64,000 nucleotides of DNA from Helianthus annuus (GCF_002127325.2 NC_035435.2:130913788-130977787); one strand, 5' to 3'; shown: positions 1 through 11,582, counted from the stretch's first letter. Numbers and translations are program-made. The notes: generated from the letters alone by a model not told the origin.

Positions 1-80
1 AAGCGTTTTTTGTTACTAATTTATCAGGCGTAACGAAGCGTATGTTGAAAGCAAAGAGGGACAGACCAAAAATCACAAAG
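1..80 (+). pseudogene. Partial exon of the Ulp1-type gene at the window edge
   Basis: Sequence upstream of element 1 ends in a good 5' splice site (AAAG followed by GTAAGT at 81). One frame is open over the last 60 bases and reads basic and polar residues. Element 1 begins 12 bp further on, so it lies in the intron that follows. Identity as part of the Ulp1-type gene is inferred only from position and from the continuing exons at 8910. Confidence 0.3.
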
Positions 81-92
81 GTAAGTGCCTTT

Positions 93-1570
93 TATAACAA
101 CCCTCGGTAAAACCGACATCCTCATAATATTTCTGACACCCTAATATATCTTTAAATATATCAATATGTCTTTATATACACCCCGTATGTGAAAACCGAG
201 CCCAAATTAGAATATAATATATAAAATAAATTAAAAACAATAAAAATTAAGTTGAGGCGGGCCGCATGGGACCTCACCTCAACATAACGCGGGCCGCGCG
301 AGGGTATAACCTGATTTCGCTTAAACCTTAAGTTCATGCGGGCCGCGTATAAGATAGTCTAAGTTAACGCGGGCCGCGAGAGACCTAAATTGTGGCGCGA
401 CCCTGAGCTGACACGTGTCATCATCGTGGCGGACCTACGTATCGAATCAGCCAAGCTATAGGTTGACCGTGTGTTGACGCGGGCCGCGTAAGGCTTAGCC
501 TTACCTTACGCGGGCCGCCTGAGAGTCAATATCAGCAACTATATAAGAAAGCCATCAGTCTAAGTTTTTCGTCGCTCACATTCTCAATCTCAAATCACAA
601 TTTCTGTAGGAAGTAATTATACGCGGGCATTATACCCCCCTAAAATAGCGAGGTTCTGCTACGATGTAAGTATTATAACCCCTGGAGACGTATTAGATAC
701 GCTGCCCGATTGATCTAGGGTTCCGTAACGGCTGTCGTGGTTCTGCCCGACGTAGTCGTTGGAATGCCGTCTCGGGGAGGGTATTACTAATGTTAAAATG
801 GGTTATTATACTAACACACGTGCATTTGTGTAAATTATAGATATTCACCAGGAAACCCTAAAGAATAACCTAAGACAGCAATGTGAGTAATCCTTCTTTT
901 TATGTAAACCTTTTTGTGAGTAATCTCCTTTTTATTAACAGTTTTTACAAAACCTTAACCTTTTTACAATGCGATTTAGCAGTGATTGAGTCTTTGTAAT
1001 TCTACAATTACTGCCGGTATGTTGGGGTTTTGTATACAAAATGTGAGTAACGTTACCATTGGACGAAGAGTTAGCCAATGTGTAATATGACCCTCAGTCA
1101 GACTTGACACTACTGAATGAGTAATTGGGTAGATATAAACATTGTAATCGCCCTCAATACTGTTTAAAGTAAATAAATATTTCTTGATTAAACTGGGATT
1201 CACTCACCAGTATTTCCCACTGACAAAACCTTTTTAAAACGCGTTTCAGGTAACACAATGTGAAAGCCAAATAGAAGCCAGCTGGACAGCACTGAATGCT
1301 TGGAAAAGTGGCTATAAAAGTTACCTAAATAAAAGAAAGCGTTTATTTCAATAAAGTGGGATTTATCCCTGTAAATCAGTTTGTAATAAAAAAACTTGGG
1401 TTTTACCCCTTTGTTTAATATTATAAAATATGGTGGTTTACTCTGATTCAATATTTCCTAACTACGGTCCTGATGAAAATTTCCGCTGCCAAACAAGTAA
1501 TTAACGTGATACCACCGAAACTGGCTCACGGCCGCCCGTTCCCGGGAACTAGGGACCGGGGGTTGTGACA
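93..1570 (+). repeat. 5' LTR of element 1
   Basis: The stretch is repeated at 7366-8843 with the same length and about five mismatches. It ends in GTTGTGACA. Its first bases are TATAACA, not the usual TGTAACA; the 3' copy has the same change. It contains six GCGGGCCGC boxes upstream of a TATA box. Small ORFs found in it in both copies have no recognisable product. Confidence 0.95.
257..547 (+). promoter_or_regulatory. U3 promoter of element 1: three GCGGGCCGC pairs and TATA box
   Basis: GCGGGCCGC occurs at 257, 289, 338, 369, 479 and 510, forming three pairs 32, 31 and 31 bp apart. A TATATAAG box follows at 540-547. The same array lies in the 3' LTR, shifted by 7273 bp (TATA at 7813). Assignment as promoter is inferred from the TATA box and the position upstream of the primer site. 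Confidence 0.6.
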
Positions 1571-1575
1571 GAAGG

Positions 1576-1587
1576 TGGTATCAGAGC
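1576..1587 (+). other. Primer binding site of element 1 (initiator tRNA-Met type)
   Basis: TGGTATCAGAGC lies five bases after the 5' LTR. It matches the standard plant LTR-element primer site complementary to the 3' end of initiator tRNA-Met. Confidence 0.9.
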
Positions 1588-1718
1588 TATGCCACTGATT
1601 CAGCCACAGAAGTGTTCTGCTGACATCAAAATTCAAATTGTTAGGAAATAAACTATGGAAATACGTGTATAATTGTATTTCTTGCTATGTGTTATCTGAC
1701 TATTTGTTAGTTTACAGT

Positions 1719-2570
1719 ATGAGCGACCAAGGACCTTCTGACGCCTATCGTCAACTGTCTGGTTCGCCTAGGAGCAAAGGCACCTCCTCTTCTCAGCATG
1801 CCCTCTCGGGGTATTCTGCTGACACAGAAGAAGGAATCTTTGTGTTTAAGGCTCAGTCTGAAGAGCCATTTCCTCAGAAAAAGAGGGGATGGTTCAGTAG
1901 GGGAGCGCACGAGCGTAGGAAGAGAATGAAAAAGTTGCAGGAACAGCGAGTGTTAGCCGCAGCAAAAAGAGAAACTGATGCTTATAATCAGGATATACTC
2001 AATAGGGGTATTGCTAATATCCATATTTTAGCAACCACTGCTGCTGACCCAAACCTGGAACAAATGCTAGCACCCCAACCACAAAATCCTGACCAACCCA
2101 TGGAAGTAGAAAACCAGATAGAAATGCCTGATTACAACCCGGAGGAGATACCTAGGGTACCTGCACCAGATCCCCTAGACCCAAATAATTACGACCCCTG
2201 GTGGGATGATGTTAGGGACTACGTGCAACAAAACCCAATACAGGAAAATGTGCCAATGCCCAACTTAGGAGCTTACCCAGGGTTAGATCCTCAAGATCCC
2301 TACAACATTAGTGATGCATATGTTAGGGAAATTTTAGAGAATCCATACCCGTACCAGGCCCCTATGACTCCGTATCAGGAACCCGTACCTCAGTTTCCAA
2401 ACCCAGTCCTAGAACCTGCACCCCCAATGAGTGCAGAAAATGTCCAGGAACTTAGGACTTTTGGGGAGGAAATTTTAGAAAGCAGTGATCGTATGCGACA
2501 GGTGGGAGAACGCCTCGTATGGAAATACGATGAGCGTAATATGGATTTTTGGATGAATCCATATCAGTGA
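1719..2570 (+). CDS. Pre-gag ORF (ORF0) of element 1, unknown function
   Basis: This intact ORF of 283 codons lies between the primer site and gag. The ATG at 1719 was chosen because it follows an acceptor-like TTTACAG; the open frame runs further upstream without a better start. The protein is polar: an N-terminal part with EEGIFVFKAQ followed by a basic KKRGW-type stretch and a basic helix-like segment near residues 60-85, then a long Pro/Asn/Asp-rich acidic middle, and a conserved C-terminal block PPMSAENVQELRTFGEE ending with WKYDER. No zinc finger, protease or membrane segment is visible. Element 4 has the same N- and C-terminal blocks in the same position, so this is a conserved extra gene of the lineage. 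It is not an obvious gag, env or Tat-type accessory protein, and I do not recognise it. Confidence 0.8.
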   Translation: MSDQGPSDAYRQLSGSPRSKGTSSSQHALSGYSADTEEGIFVFKAQSEEPFPQKKRGWFSRGAHERRKRMKKLQEQRVLAAAKRETDAYNQDILNRGIANIHILATTAADPNLEQMLAPQPQNPDQPMEVENQIEMPDYNPEEIPRVPAPDPLDPNNYDPWWDDVRDYVQQNPIQENVPMPNLGAYPGLDPQDPYNISDAYVREILENPYPYQAPMTPYQEPVPQFPNPVLEPAPPMSAENVQELRTFGEEILESSDRMRQVGERLVWKYDERNMDFWMNPYQ

Positions 2571-2853
2571 AGGTGATGGTAGAAACAGTAATAATAATAA
2601 TAATAATAAAATAATATATGTGTGTATGTGTTAGAAAAAAAAAACTATGGATGCCTACTATTAGTATTGTAGCTTTACATTTCAGTCAGTATTGTAATTT
2701 AAATTTCAGCACTAGTGTGTAATGATGCATACTATATAAATAAAGTAAAAGTCGCAATGCTCGACGCTTTTGGTTAAAAGTGCGTGTCATGTGATTGGCT
2801 ATATTCAAATATTAATTGTGATATTAATATTTGGTAAATTGTTTAAAATTCAG

Positions 2854-5800
2854 ATGGCCGACGAGGAAAATCAAGATAATCTGAATAACGATAACCAGAG
2901 TAACATTAACGTGGTTAATGAGAATCCGGACAACAATAACAATGGAAACCAAATGGATAATAGTGCCGTTCAACATATAGTGGCACAAGGAATTATAGAT
3001 GCAATGCCATTTATTATTCAAACGGTTCAAGAAGCGAATAATAAAAGTAAGCATAGCAGTAAACGACCAAGTGAACCGGAAAACAGCGTGAACAATGGAC
3101 CCGTACTTCAAGCGCCCATTCCCAAAAGAAGAAGAACCATGCCATATGGTTGTTCTTACAAGGAATTCTGGTCCTGTAAACCAGTAGAATTCTCGGGCAA
3201 TGAAGGACTCATTGCAGCCTTACGCTGGATAGAGAAAACTGAGGCCGTTTTAAAAATAAGCAAATGTGCTGAAGAAGATAAGATAATGTTTGCTTCAAAT
3301 CTGTTTAAAAACGCAGCCTTAGAATGGTGGAACACTATCCTCCAGTCAAGAGGAAGTGATAGGATTTATAACATGGAATGGGAGGAATTTAAAAATATGG
3401 TAGAAAGAAAATTCTGCCCTCCCAATGAAAAAGAACAGATAGCAAATAAGTTTCTAAATCTTAGAATGACCGGGGTGGACAGTAAGGGTTACACTACCAC
3501 ATTCTTTGAATATGCTAGGATAGTACCTACCCTTGCATCACCCGAACCGGTATTAATCTCCCGTTATATCTGGGGATTAATTGGAGAGATTAGACATGTA
3601 GTCAAGGCAGCTAGACCCCAAACTATAGAAGAAGCTGTAGAACTAGCCAATACCTTGACAGATGAGTTAATCCGTACTAGAGAAGAAGACCAGAGGAGAA
3701 ACCTAACCCAAAAGCTTACCCGAGAATTCCGTTCTGGGAATTCTAACCGTAGGAATGTAGGATCTACATCTGCACCTTATTGCAAGTATTGCAAAAGGAA
3801 GCATTCTGGAAAATGCTCCATTTATTGCAATTTTTGAAAAATATCAGGTCACAAAGAAGAAGACTGCAGGAAGAAAGCTAATAGCAGGGTGTGCTTCAAC
3901 TGTGGGGAACAAGGTCACATCAAGACCAACTGTCCAAAGTTAGCCCCAGCTGCAAACAACAAGAACACTAAAAATGCTAGAGCATTCGTTCTAACTGCAG
4001 ACGAAGCTAGGATGATTCCGGACGTCATTGCTGGTACGTTTTTAGTTAATGATATTTTTGCTAAAGTATTATTTGACTCTGGTGCCAACCAAAGTTTTAT
4101 TAATACTTCATTTTGCAAACTCCTAAATCAATCATTAACTAAACTACCACAAGAATGTTTAGTAGAAACCGCAAATGGAGAAACCGTTAGAATTTCTGAA
4201 ATCTTGCAAGGAGCAAGAATAGAAATTTTTAATCAAAAATTTATTGCAAACCTTTACCCAGTGAATCTGGTAGGATTTGATATCGTATTAGGAATGGATT
4301 GGTTAATAGCCAATAAAGCCAATATCTTATGTGATCAAAAGTCAATTCAGATAAAATCACCAAGAGGTGAAAAGATCACAATTAAGGGAGATAAGTTATC
4401 TAGATCCACTAAATTCATCTCTGTGATGAAAACTGCAAGTTGTATAAGGAAAGGATCTATAGTGTATTTGATTTCTATAATCACTAAAACGAAAGGAAAA
4501 GAATTAAAAGACATTCCAGTAGTGTCCCAGTTTTCAGATGTCTTTCCAGAAGAATTGCCAGGACTACCGCCAGACAGGGAAGTTGAATTCAGAATTCACC
4601 TGTTACCAGGAACAGCACTGATTGCCAAAGCACCTTACCGTTTGGCACCCGCTGAAATGCAAGAACTGAAGAGACAACTAGACGAATTGTTGGAGAAAGG
4701 ATTCATACAGCCAAGCTCATCGCCATGGGGAGCGCCGATTTTATTTGTCAAGAAAAAGGACGGATCAATGCGTATGTGCATTGACTACCGTGAATTGAAC
4801 AAAGTCACGATTAAGAATCGGTACCCATTACCAAGGATCGATGATTTGTTTGATCAACTTCAAGGAGCTCGATTTTTCTCTAAAATCGATTTAAGATCAG
4901 GATATCATCAACTAAAGGTACAGGAAGAGGACATTCCTAAAACCGCATTCAGAACAAGGTATGGTCATTATGAATTTACTGTCATGCCATTTGGTTTAAC
5001 CAATGCCCCAGCCGCATTTATGGACATGATGAACCGAATATGTAAGCCATATTTGGATAAATTCATAATTGTCTTCATAGATGATATTCTAATTTACTCT
5101 AAAAGTAAAGAGGAGCATGCAAAACACTTGCACTTACTTTTAAGTTTATTGAGAAAGGAAAAGCTTTATGCTAAATTTTCAAAGTGTGAGTTTTGGTTAG
5201 AACAGGTACAATTTCTCGGACATTTAGTTAACCATGAAGGAATTCATGTAGATCCAACAAAAATCGAGGCAATTACCAAATGGAAAACCCCAGAGTCACC
5301 AACTGAAGTTAGAAGTTTCTTAGGATTGGCCGGTTATTATAGAAGATTTATTCGAGATTTTTCTAGAATAGCCATTCCTTTAACTAAGTTAACCTGTAAA
5401 TCTGTTAAGTTTGAATGGGGACCAAAACAAGAAGAAGCCTTTAGAATTCTTAAGCAAAGATTAACCCATACACCCATACTAGCGTTACCAGAAGGAACTG
5501 AAGACTTTGTAGTCTTTTGTGATGCTTCTAAGTTAGGATATGGATGTGTGTTAATGCAACGTCAAAAGGTTATAGCTTATGCATCTAGACAGCTTAAGAG
5601 TCATGAAGAAAATTATTCGACCCATGATTTGGAATTAGGAGCCATAATTTTTGCCCTTAAGATTTGGAGACATTATCTTTATGGTAGTAAGTTTACCATA
5701 TTCACGGATCATAAAAGTTTAAGATATGTCTTCGGGCAAAAAGAATTGAATATGAGACAGAGATGCTGGATGGAATTACTTAGTGATTATGATTGTGATA

Positions 5801-7329
5801 TCCAGTATCATGCAGGAAAAGCCAATGTGGTGGCTGATGCTTTAAGTCGAAAATATCACGAAAAGCCAAAAAGGGTACGTTCTCTTAAATTAAATCTACA
5901 AGTAGATTTAAACAATCAGATTAGAAAAGCACAAGAAACAGTAATCAAGGAGGATACTGAAAAATTAAAAGGAATGATTAAGGAATTAGAACAAGGAACA
6001 GATGGAATTTGGAGGTTCCATAAAAAGAGAATGTGGATACCTAAATTAGGAAATTTACGTCACCGTATATTAGAAGAAGCCCATAAGTCTAAATATACGA
6101 TGCATCCAGGAAGTGATAAAATGTACCAGGATTTAAGGAAAAATTTCTGGTGGATAGGAATGAAAAAGGATGTAGCAGCCTATGTTTCTAAATGTTTAAC
6201 TTGCTCACAAATTAAAGCTGAACATCAGAAACCCTCAGGTTTGTTACAACAATTAGAAATACCAGTTTGGAAATGGGAATTGATAACAATGGATTTTGTT
6301 ACCAAATTGCCTAAAACAAGGAAAGGTAATGATACAATCTGGGTGATTGTAGATAGGTTAACCAAGTCAGCTCATTTCATACCAATGAAGGAAACCTTTA
6401 GTATGAAACAATTAGCCAAATTGTATGTAAATGAAATCGTTTCTTTACATGGCATTCCTTTATCAATTGTTTCCGATAGAGATAGCCGTTTTACTTCTCA
6501 TTTTTGGTCAAGTTTCCAAAAAGCAATGGGAACCAGGATAAATCTAAGCACAGCTTATCATCCTCAAACGAACGGACAAAGCGAAAGGACAATTCAGACA
6601 ATGGAGGACATGCTTAGAGCTTGTGTAATTGACTTTGGAGGTAATTGGGACGAACACTTACCTTTAATAGAATTTTCTTATAATAACAGTTATCACATAA
6701 GTATCAATGCTGCACCATTCGAAGCACTTTATGGACGAAAGTGCAGAACCCCAGTCTGTTGGGCAGAAATTGGGGAAAAACAATTATCTGGACCCGAGAT
6801 AGTACAGGAAACAACTGATAAAATCATTCAAGTCAAGGAACGACTAAAAACAGCACGTGATCGACAAAAGAGTTATGCCGATAACAGACGCAAACCAGTA
6901 GAATTTCAAGTAGGAGATAAAGTATTATTGAAAGTCTCTCCCTGGAAAGGAGTGGTAAGATTCATCAAAAGAGGAAAGCTAAGTCCCAGGTATATTGGAC
7001 CTTTCAAAATTCTTGAAAGAGTAGGACCTGTAGCCTATCAGCTACAACTGCCAGAAGAAATGGCAGGAATACATGATGTATTTCATGTATCTAATCTTAA
7101 AAAGTGCCTAGCTGATGAATCACTCGTAGTACCTCTCAAAGATATAAAGGTTAATGAACAACTCAAATTTGTAGAGAGGCCTCTACAGATTGAAGATAGA
7201 AAAATTAAGAATCTCAAGCATAAGAGATTAGTTCTGGTCAAAGTGAAATGGGACTCCAAAAGAGGACCTGAATACACATGGGAACTTGAATCAGAAATGC
7301 AAAAGAAATATCCACACTTGTTCCAGTAG
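2854..7329 (+). pseudogene. gag-pol: gag-pol of element 1, one frame broken by a single TGA
   Basis: One reading frame covers gag (from the ATG at 2854, directly after an acceptor-like TTCAG) through to a stop at 7327. The only break is TGA at 3835-3837, where the relative in element 4 has TGC, the first Cys of the first CCHC knuckle. After it come CFNCGEQGH (second knuckle), protease LFDSGA (about 4075), RT with FIDDIL (about 5075), RNase H (FCDAS, YASRQL, TDHKSL), integrase HHCC zinc region, the catalytic Asp of TMDF, the Asp of SDRDSRF and the Glu of the SERT block, a GPF region (PRYIGPF) and a C-terminal chromodomain-like segment ending KKYPHLF. The order and tail are those of Tekay-type chromoviruses. 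Apart from the TGA, all catalytic motifs are in frame. Confidence 0.9.
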
Positions 7330-7352
7330 ATCTCGAGGACGAGCTCTAAAAC

Positions 7353-7365
7353 AAGGTGGGGAGGA
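7353..7365 (+). other. Polypurine tract of element 1
   Basis: AAGGTGGGGAGGA directly precedes the 3' LTR. The same tract precedes the 3' LTR of element 4, which fixes the LTR start at 7366. Confidence 0.9.
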
Positions 7366-8843
7366 TATAACAACCCTCGGTAAAACCGACATCCTCATAA
7401 TATTTCTGACACCCTAATATATCTTTAAATATATCAATATGTCTTTATATACACCCCGTATGTGAAAACCGAGCCCAAATTAGAATATAATATATAAAAT
7501 AAATTAAAAACAATAAAAATTAAGTTGAGGCGGGCCGCATGGGACCTCACCTCAACATAACGCGGGCCGCGCGAGGGTATAACCTGATTTCGCTTAAACC
7601 TTAAGTTCATGCGGGCCGCGTATAAGATAGTCTAAGTTAACGCGGGCCGCGAGAGACCTAAATTGTGGCGCGACCCTGAGCTGACACGTGTCATCATCGT
7701 GGCGGACCTACGCATCGAATCAGCCAAGCTATAGGTTGACCGTGTGTTGACGCGGGCCGCGTAAGGCTTAGCCTTACCTTACGCGGGCCGCCTGAGAGTC
7801 AATATCAGCAACTATATAAGAAAGCCATCAGTCTACGTTTTTCGTCGCTCACATTCTCAATCTCAAATCACAATTTCTGTAGGAAGTAATTATACGCGGG
7901 CATTATACCCCCCTAAAATAGCGAGGTTCTGCTACGATGTAAGTATTATAACCCCTGGAGACGTATTAGATACGCTGCCCGATTGATCTAGGGTTCCGTA
8001 ACGGCTGTCGTGGTTCTGCCCGACGTAGTCGTTGGAATGCCGTCTCGGGGAGGGTATTACTAATGTTAAAATGGGTTATTATACTAAGACACGTGCATTT
8101 GTGTAAATTATAGATATTCACCAGGAAACCCTAAAGAATAACCTAAGACAGCAATGTGAGTAATCCTTCTTTTTATGTAAACCTTTTTGTGAGTAATCTC
8201 CTTTTTATTAACAGTTTTTACAAAACCTTAACCTTTTTACAATGCGATTTAGCAGTGATTGAGTCTTTGTAATTCTACAATTACTGCCGGTATGCTGGGG
8301 TTTTGTATACAAAATGTGAGTAACGTTACCATTGGACGAAGAGTTAGCCAATGTGTAATATGACCCTCAGTCAGACTTGACACTACTGAATGAGTAATTG
8401 GGTAGATATAAACATTGTAATCGCCCTCAATACTGTTTAAAGTAAATAAATATTTCTTGATTAAACTGGGATTCACTCACCAGTATTTCCCACTGACAAA
8501 ACCTTTTTAAAACGCGTTTCAGGTAACACAATGTGAAAGCCAAATAGAAGCCAGCTGGACAGCACTGAATGCTTGGAAAAGTGGCTATAAAAGTTACCTA
8601 AATAAAAGAAAGCGTTTATTTCAATAAAGTGGGATTTATCCCTGTAAATCAGTTTGTAATAAAAAAACTTGGGTTTTACCCCTTTGTTTAATATTATAAA
8701 ATATGGTGGTTTACTCTGATTCAATATTTCCTAACTACGGTCCTGATGAAAATTTCCGCTGCCAAACAAGTAATTAACGTGATACCACCGAAACTGGCTC
8801 ACGGCCGCCCGTTCCCGTGAACTAGGGACCGGGGGTTGTGACA
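7366..8843 (+). repeat. 3' LTR of element 1
   Basis: This copy of 93-1570 has equal length and about five substitutions. It starts TATAACA and ends TGACA. The six GCGGGCCGC boxes are all kept. Confidence 0.95.
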
Positions 8844-8909
8844 CATTTGGTTACAATAGTTGGTATTTGCGTATCAAGTTTAACCTGACTAATATGTGTT
8901 AAATGGTAG

Positions 8910-9110
8910 GGAAAAAGAGCATTGCCGGGGATAGTTCTGTCTGTGGAAGTAAAAGAAAACGTGGTTAGTTAAATATTATTGGCTTTGATTTGTTTTGTTT
9001 CCCAAATTAATTAATGGTCTAACTTTGAAGTATGCCTAACATGTGTTAATTGGCAGGGAAAAGAAACATCGCGGATGATAATTCTGGCAATCGAATGCAA
9101 AGAAAACATG
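8910..9110 (+). pseudogene. Pair of duplicated 54-bp exons of the Ulp1-type gene
   Basis: Two 54-bp units (8910-8963 and 9057-9110) are each preceded by AG and followed by GTTAGT, and each encodes 18 residues of the same pattern (start GKK/GKR, end KRKRG/QRKHG). Both introns upstream hold the TAACATGTGTTAA palindrome about 7 bp from the acceptor. The length is a multiple of three, so duplication keeps the frame. Products are short basic segments of no known domain. Confidence 0.55.
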
Positions 9111-9296
9111 GTTAGTTAATATTTAGGTTCTTTTATTTGTTTGATGTTAAAAATGATTAATTGTTGGATGTTTGATCGTATAATTGAAATGTTACCGTAT
9201 GTGTTAAAAAGATTTGTCATAAATGGTTCTAAAAGTAGACTAATTTATTGGGTTGTTGTGGTTACGTATAAAACGTTATTATAGTACGTAGGGCAG

Positions 9297-10068
9297 ATGT
9301 GACAGCTACATCAAGCGGTGGAACGTTACGGATGGGGAAGAAGAAAGATTCAGAGGAGACTGTGAAAGGTGAAGCACGGAAGCAAAAGGAACTTGGTAAC
9401 AAACAGGCAAAAGTTCCCAAAGCCCGTAAGCGAGCCAAGAAGGATGAATTTCTGGGAATAAGGACTAGATCCGCACCACTACAATTTTATAAGTGTGTAC
9501 GAGCATTGACAGACCAACAACGTGAGCCGGTCAGGGAAATGGGCTTTGGTCGTTTGCTTACGTTCAGCGTTGATGGGTTACCAGCTAAGTTAGGTTATTT
9601 TGTTGTCGACAATTTTAATCCCGATAAGATGGTGATATGTACGCCTGCTGGTAATATCAAGGTAAACAGGAAAGTGATACATCAGTTATTAGGGGTTCCG
9701 ATTGGTGGAAAAAGTTTAGTTCGATTGATAAGCTGCCCATCCTGGTTGATGCCATTGCGGATTGGAGGGCGAGATACCCGGGTGTAATGGTACCTCCAAC
9801 AAAGATGGTGAAAATGATAGACGAGTCCGATGGCGAAGACAGTTTTGATTTCCGTATGGATTTTGTAATGTGTTTTGTGGCAGTGCTGGTTGACTGTCAT
9901 AAACAAAGTTGTTTACGGGAAGAAATCTTAGAGTATCTAGATGACAAAATGGATTTTGCAAAGGTAGACTGGTGTGACCTAGTGGTAGATAAGTTGAAAA
10001 CTTGCAAAGATACCTGGGATCGGCTTGACCCACAAAGCATCTTCGTTGGGCCTCTCACGATTCTGATA
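9297..10068 (+). pseudogene. N-terminal domain exon of the Ulp1-type protease gene, frameshifted
   Basis: The exon follows GGGCAG and ends before GTAAGC at 10069. A lysine-rich start (GKKKDSEE, KARKRAKKDE) resembles a nuclear targeting region. The conserved part reads FYKCVRALTDQQ, MGFGRLLTF, VVDNFNPDKM and HQLLGVPIGG, then in the next frame a DWRARYPGV, MDFVMCFV, DWCDLVVDKL and FVGPLTIL pattern. In plant Ulp1-family proteins such a region lies N-terminal to the protease and ends at a G-P-I/L-G-G turn followed by an alpha-helical part; this is from knowledge of the family. The frame changes between about 9706 and 9720, next to an A run, so this copy is probably a pseudogene unless the run is a sequence error or a tiny intron is removed. 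Confidence 0.65.
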
Positions 10069-10155
10069 GTAAGCGAAATTTATTTATTTGGGAGAATTAA
10101 CATGTGTTAATATACTGGCTTGTTTTCGGACTGAACCGATCGCTGTTTGTTGTAG

Positions 10156-10448
10156 CTGTTGTACGTTGATAGCATTGAGTGCACAGGGATGAAGGTAGAC
10201 AAGGCGGTGTGTCCTTTGGCTTTCTGGAACTTGAAGAGATTGCGAGAGAGAGAAAGGCTTGAAATACTTGCTGGTGGGTTTGGTCTGGGACGGTTTAAAG
10301 GATTAACACTTCCAAGTAACTGTAACGTGGAACACTGGGCAAGTAAGGAGGTATAGTGATATGCACTAACATGTGTTTTTTACAATTAGTATATAATCTT
10401 GGTATGAAACTGTTGAAAAAATTTTTGCAACAGGAGAGGTTGTTGATG
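10156..10448 (+). pseudogene. Two exons of the Ulp1-type gene
   Basis: The first exon (10156-10350) follows TTGTTGTAG and ends before GTATAG; it continues the N-terminal domain with LLYVDSIE, CPLAFWNLKRLRERE and a GGFGLGRF turn. A second short exon (10390-10448) lies between ACAATTAG and GTACGA. The intron between them holds a partial palindrome at 10367. Exon limits are read from splice consensus only. Confidence 0.5.
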
Positions 10449-10466
10449 GTACGATAGCTAATTAAT

Positions 10467-10705
10467 GTGACAAACAAGAACAAAATCAAAATAGAGGGTA
10501 TGTTAGAATCTCTGTGTGTGGAGAGCCCTGACGACGAGGAAGTACAAACGTTGAAGGCAATGTATGAAAGTATGTTTGAACAGAAAGGCTATGAAAGTAT
10601 AGATCACGATAAAGCGGTAGATTTATCGTCGCACTGTATCAAAGAGGTGTTGGAAGATTTGAGAAATGATGAAAGTATTCACATTAACGAGGGAGAGAAC
10701 GCTGG
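10467..10705 (+). pseudogene. Acidic exon of the Ulp1-type gene
   Basis: The open frame has ESPDDEEVQTLKAMYESM and a C-terminal acidic part, ending before GTTAGT at 10706. The 5' splice limit is unclear; a plausible acceptor is the AG near 10480. It looks like a charged, helical linker with no recognised domain. Confidence 0.45.
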
Positions 10706-10780
10706 TTAGTCACTGTTATTCTTTGTAATATTGAGTTTATTAATGTGGCACACATTTACTGATGTGCAACGATTTCGTAG

Positions 10781-10918
10781 GGAATGGCGTGGATGACGAT
10801 TGGTCTGATGGTTCGCCAATAGCTAGTTTGTACAGGAAGTCACTTAATCGGCATAACAAAAAGATCAGTAAAAGTAGAGAAGTAGGATCTTCAACCATAT
10901 ACTTTGATGCCCTGGAAG
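10781..10918 (+). pseudogene. Exon of the Ulp1-type gene (46 codons)
   Basis: The 138-bp exon is bounded by TTCGTAG and GGTGCG. It reads DDDWSDGSPIASLYRKSLNR, then basic residues (NKKISKSRE). No domain is recognised. The next intron holds TAACATATGTTAA at 10951. Confidence 0.45.
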
Positions 10919-11005
10919 GTGCGATGATTATCTTTCGGAAATGTACACTGTAACATATGTTAATGTGTTACCTATTGTATTGATTAACATCTGTTGTGGT
11001 TGCAG

Positions 11006-11218
11006 CTGATGTTGCGGGCCAATCAAGCGTACCTAATGGTGGAAAAGAGTATGCTGAAATGATGGAAGATGGTGGGAAGTCGTTACAGGTGAGGAGATCT
11101 GCTCGACTGGAGAAGTTAAAGGATGTTCCTGAGAAAGAAGAAGGCTATGTGACACCAAAAAGGCATAAGAGAAATATAAATATTGGTGGGCCAAACACGG
11201 ATGGTGGTAAAGAAACAG
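11006..11218 (+). pseudogene. 213-bp exon, first copy of a tandem pair
   Basis: The exon lies between GGTTGCAG and GTAAAT and is exactly 71 codons. It carries a basic block VRRSARLEKLKDV and VTPKRHKRN, which looks like a nuclear or chromatin-binding segment (inference). The neighbouring exon at 11370 is its duplicate, and the duplication extends through the introns for about 365 bp per unit. Confidence 0.55.
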
Positions 11219-11369
11219 GTAAATTGTTACATGTATTACCATTTTAAGTGTACGTTTATTGCTCGAGAAAGTTTGTGTCCCTGTAGTATGCGTACGGGAC
11301 TGAAGTGTTTAGTGTAACACATGTTAATGTGATAACGATCGTATTGTTTAACATATGTTGTGGTTGTAG

Positions 11370-11582
11370 CTAATGTTGCGGGGGAATCAAGCGTACCTGA
11401 TGATATAAAAGAGTGTGCCGAAACACTGCAAGATGGTGGTATGTCGTTGCGGGTGAGGAGATCTCCTAGACTGAAGAACTTAAAGGATGCTACTGAAAAA
11501 GAAGTAGGCTTTGTTACCCCAAAAAGCCGTAAGACAAATATAAAGCTTGATGGGCTAAAAACGGATGGTGGTAACGAAACAG
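11370..11582 (+). pseudogene. 213-bp exon, second copy of a tandem pair
   Basis: Same length and splice phase as 11006-11218, with about 70 percent identical codons by eye. It keeps the basic block (VRRSPRLKNLKD, VTPKSRKTN). Bounded by TTGTAG and GTAAAG. Element 2 lies in the intron that follows. Confidence 0.55.

Larger units (their letters stand above)
93..8843 (+). mobile_element. LTR retrotransposon 1 (Ty3/gypsy, Tekay-like) with extra pre-gag ORF
   Basis: This 8751-bp element has two LTRs of exactly 1478 bp, an iMet-type primer site, a pre-gag ORF, gag-pol and a polypurine tract. The flanks CCTTT (88-92) and CATTT (8844-8848) are a target duplication with one mismatch. It lies in an intron of the Ulp1-type gene, in sense orientation. 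I count five differences between its LTRs, about 0.34 percent, so it is the youngest insertion here with two visible LTRs. Confidence 0.93.

Noticed and set aside
976..1451. Two minus-strand ORFs repeated in both LTRs of element 1
   Set aside because: They are repeated only because the LTR is repeated. No protein-like composition, and similar ORFs are not kept in the related LTR of element 4.
1719..2570. Env-like gene
   Set aside because: The ORF is before gag, lacks a signal peptide or membrane segment, and is highly polar.
9682..10033. Minus-strand ORFs opposite the Ulp1-type N-terminal exon
   Set aside because: Shadow frames of a plus-strand exon with clear domain similarity.
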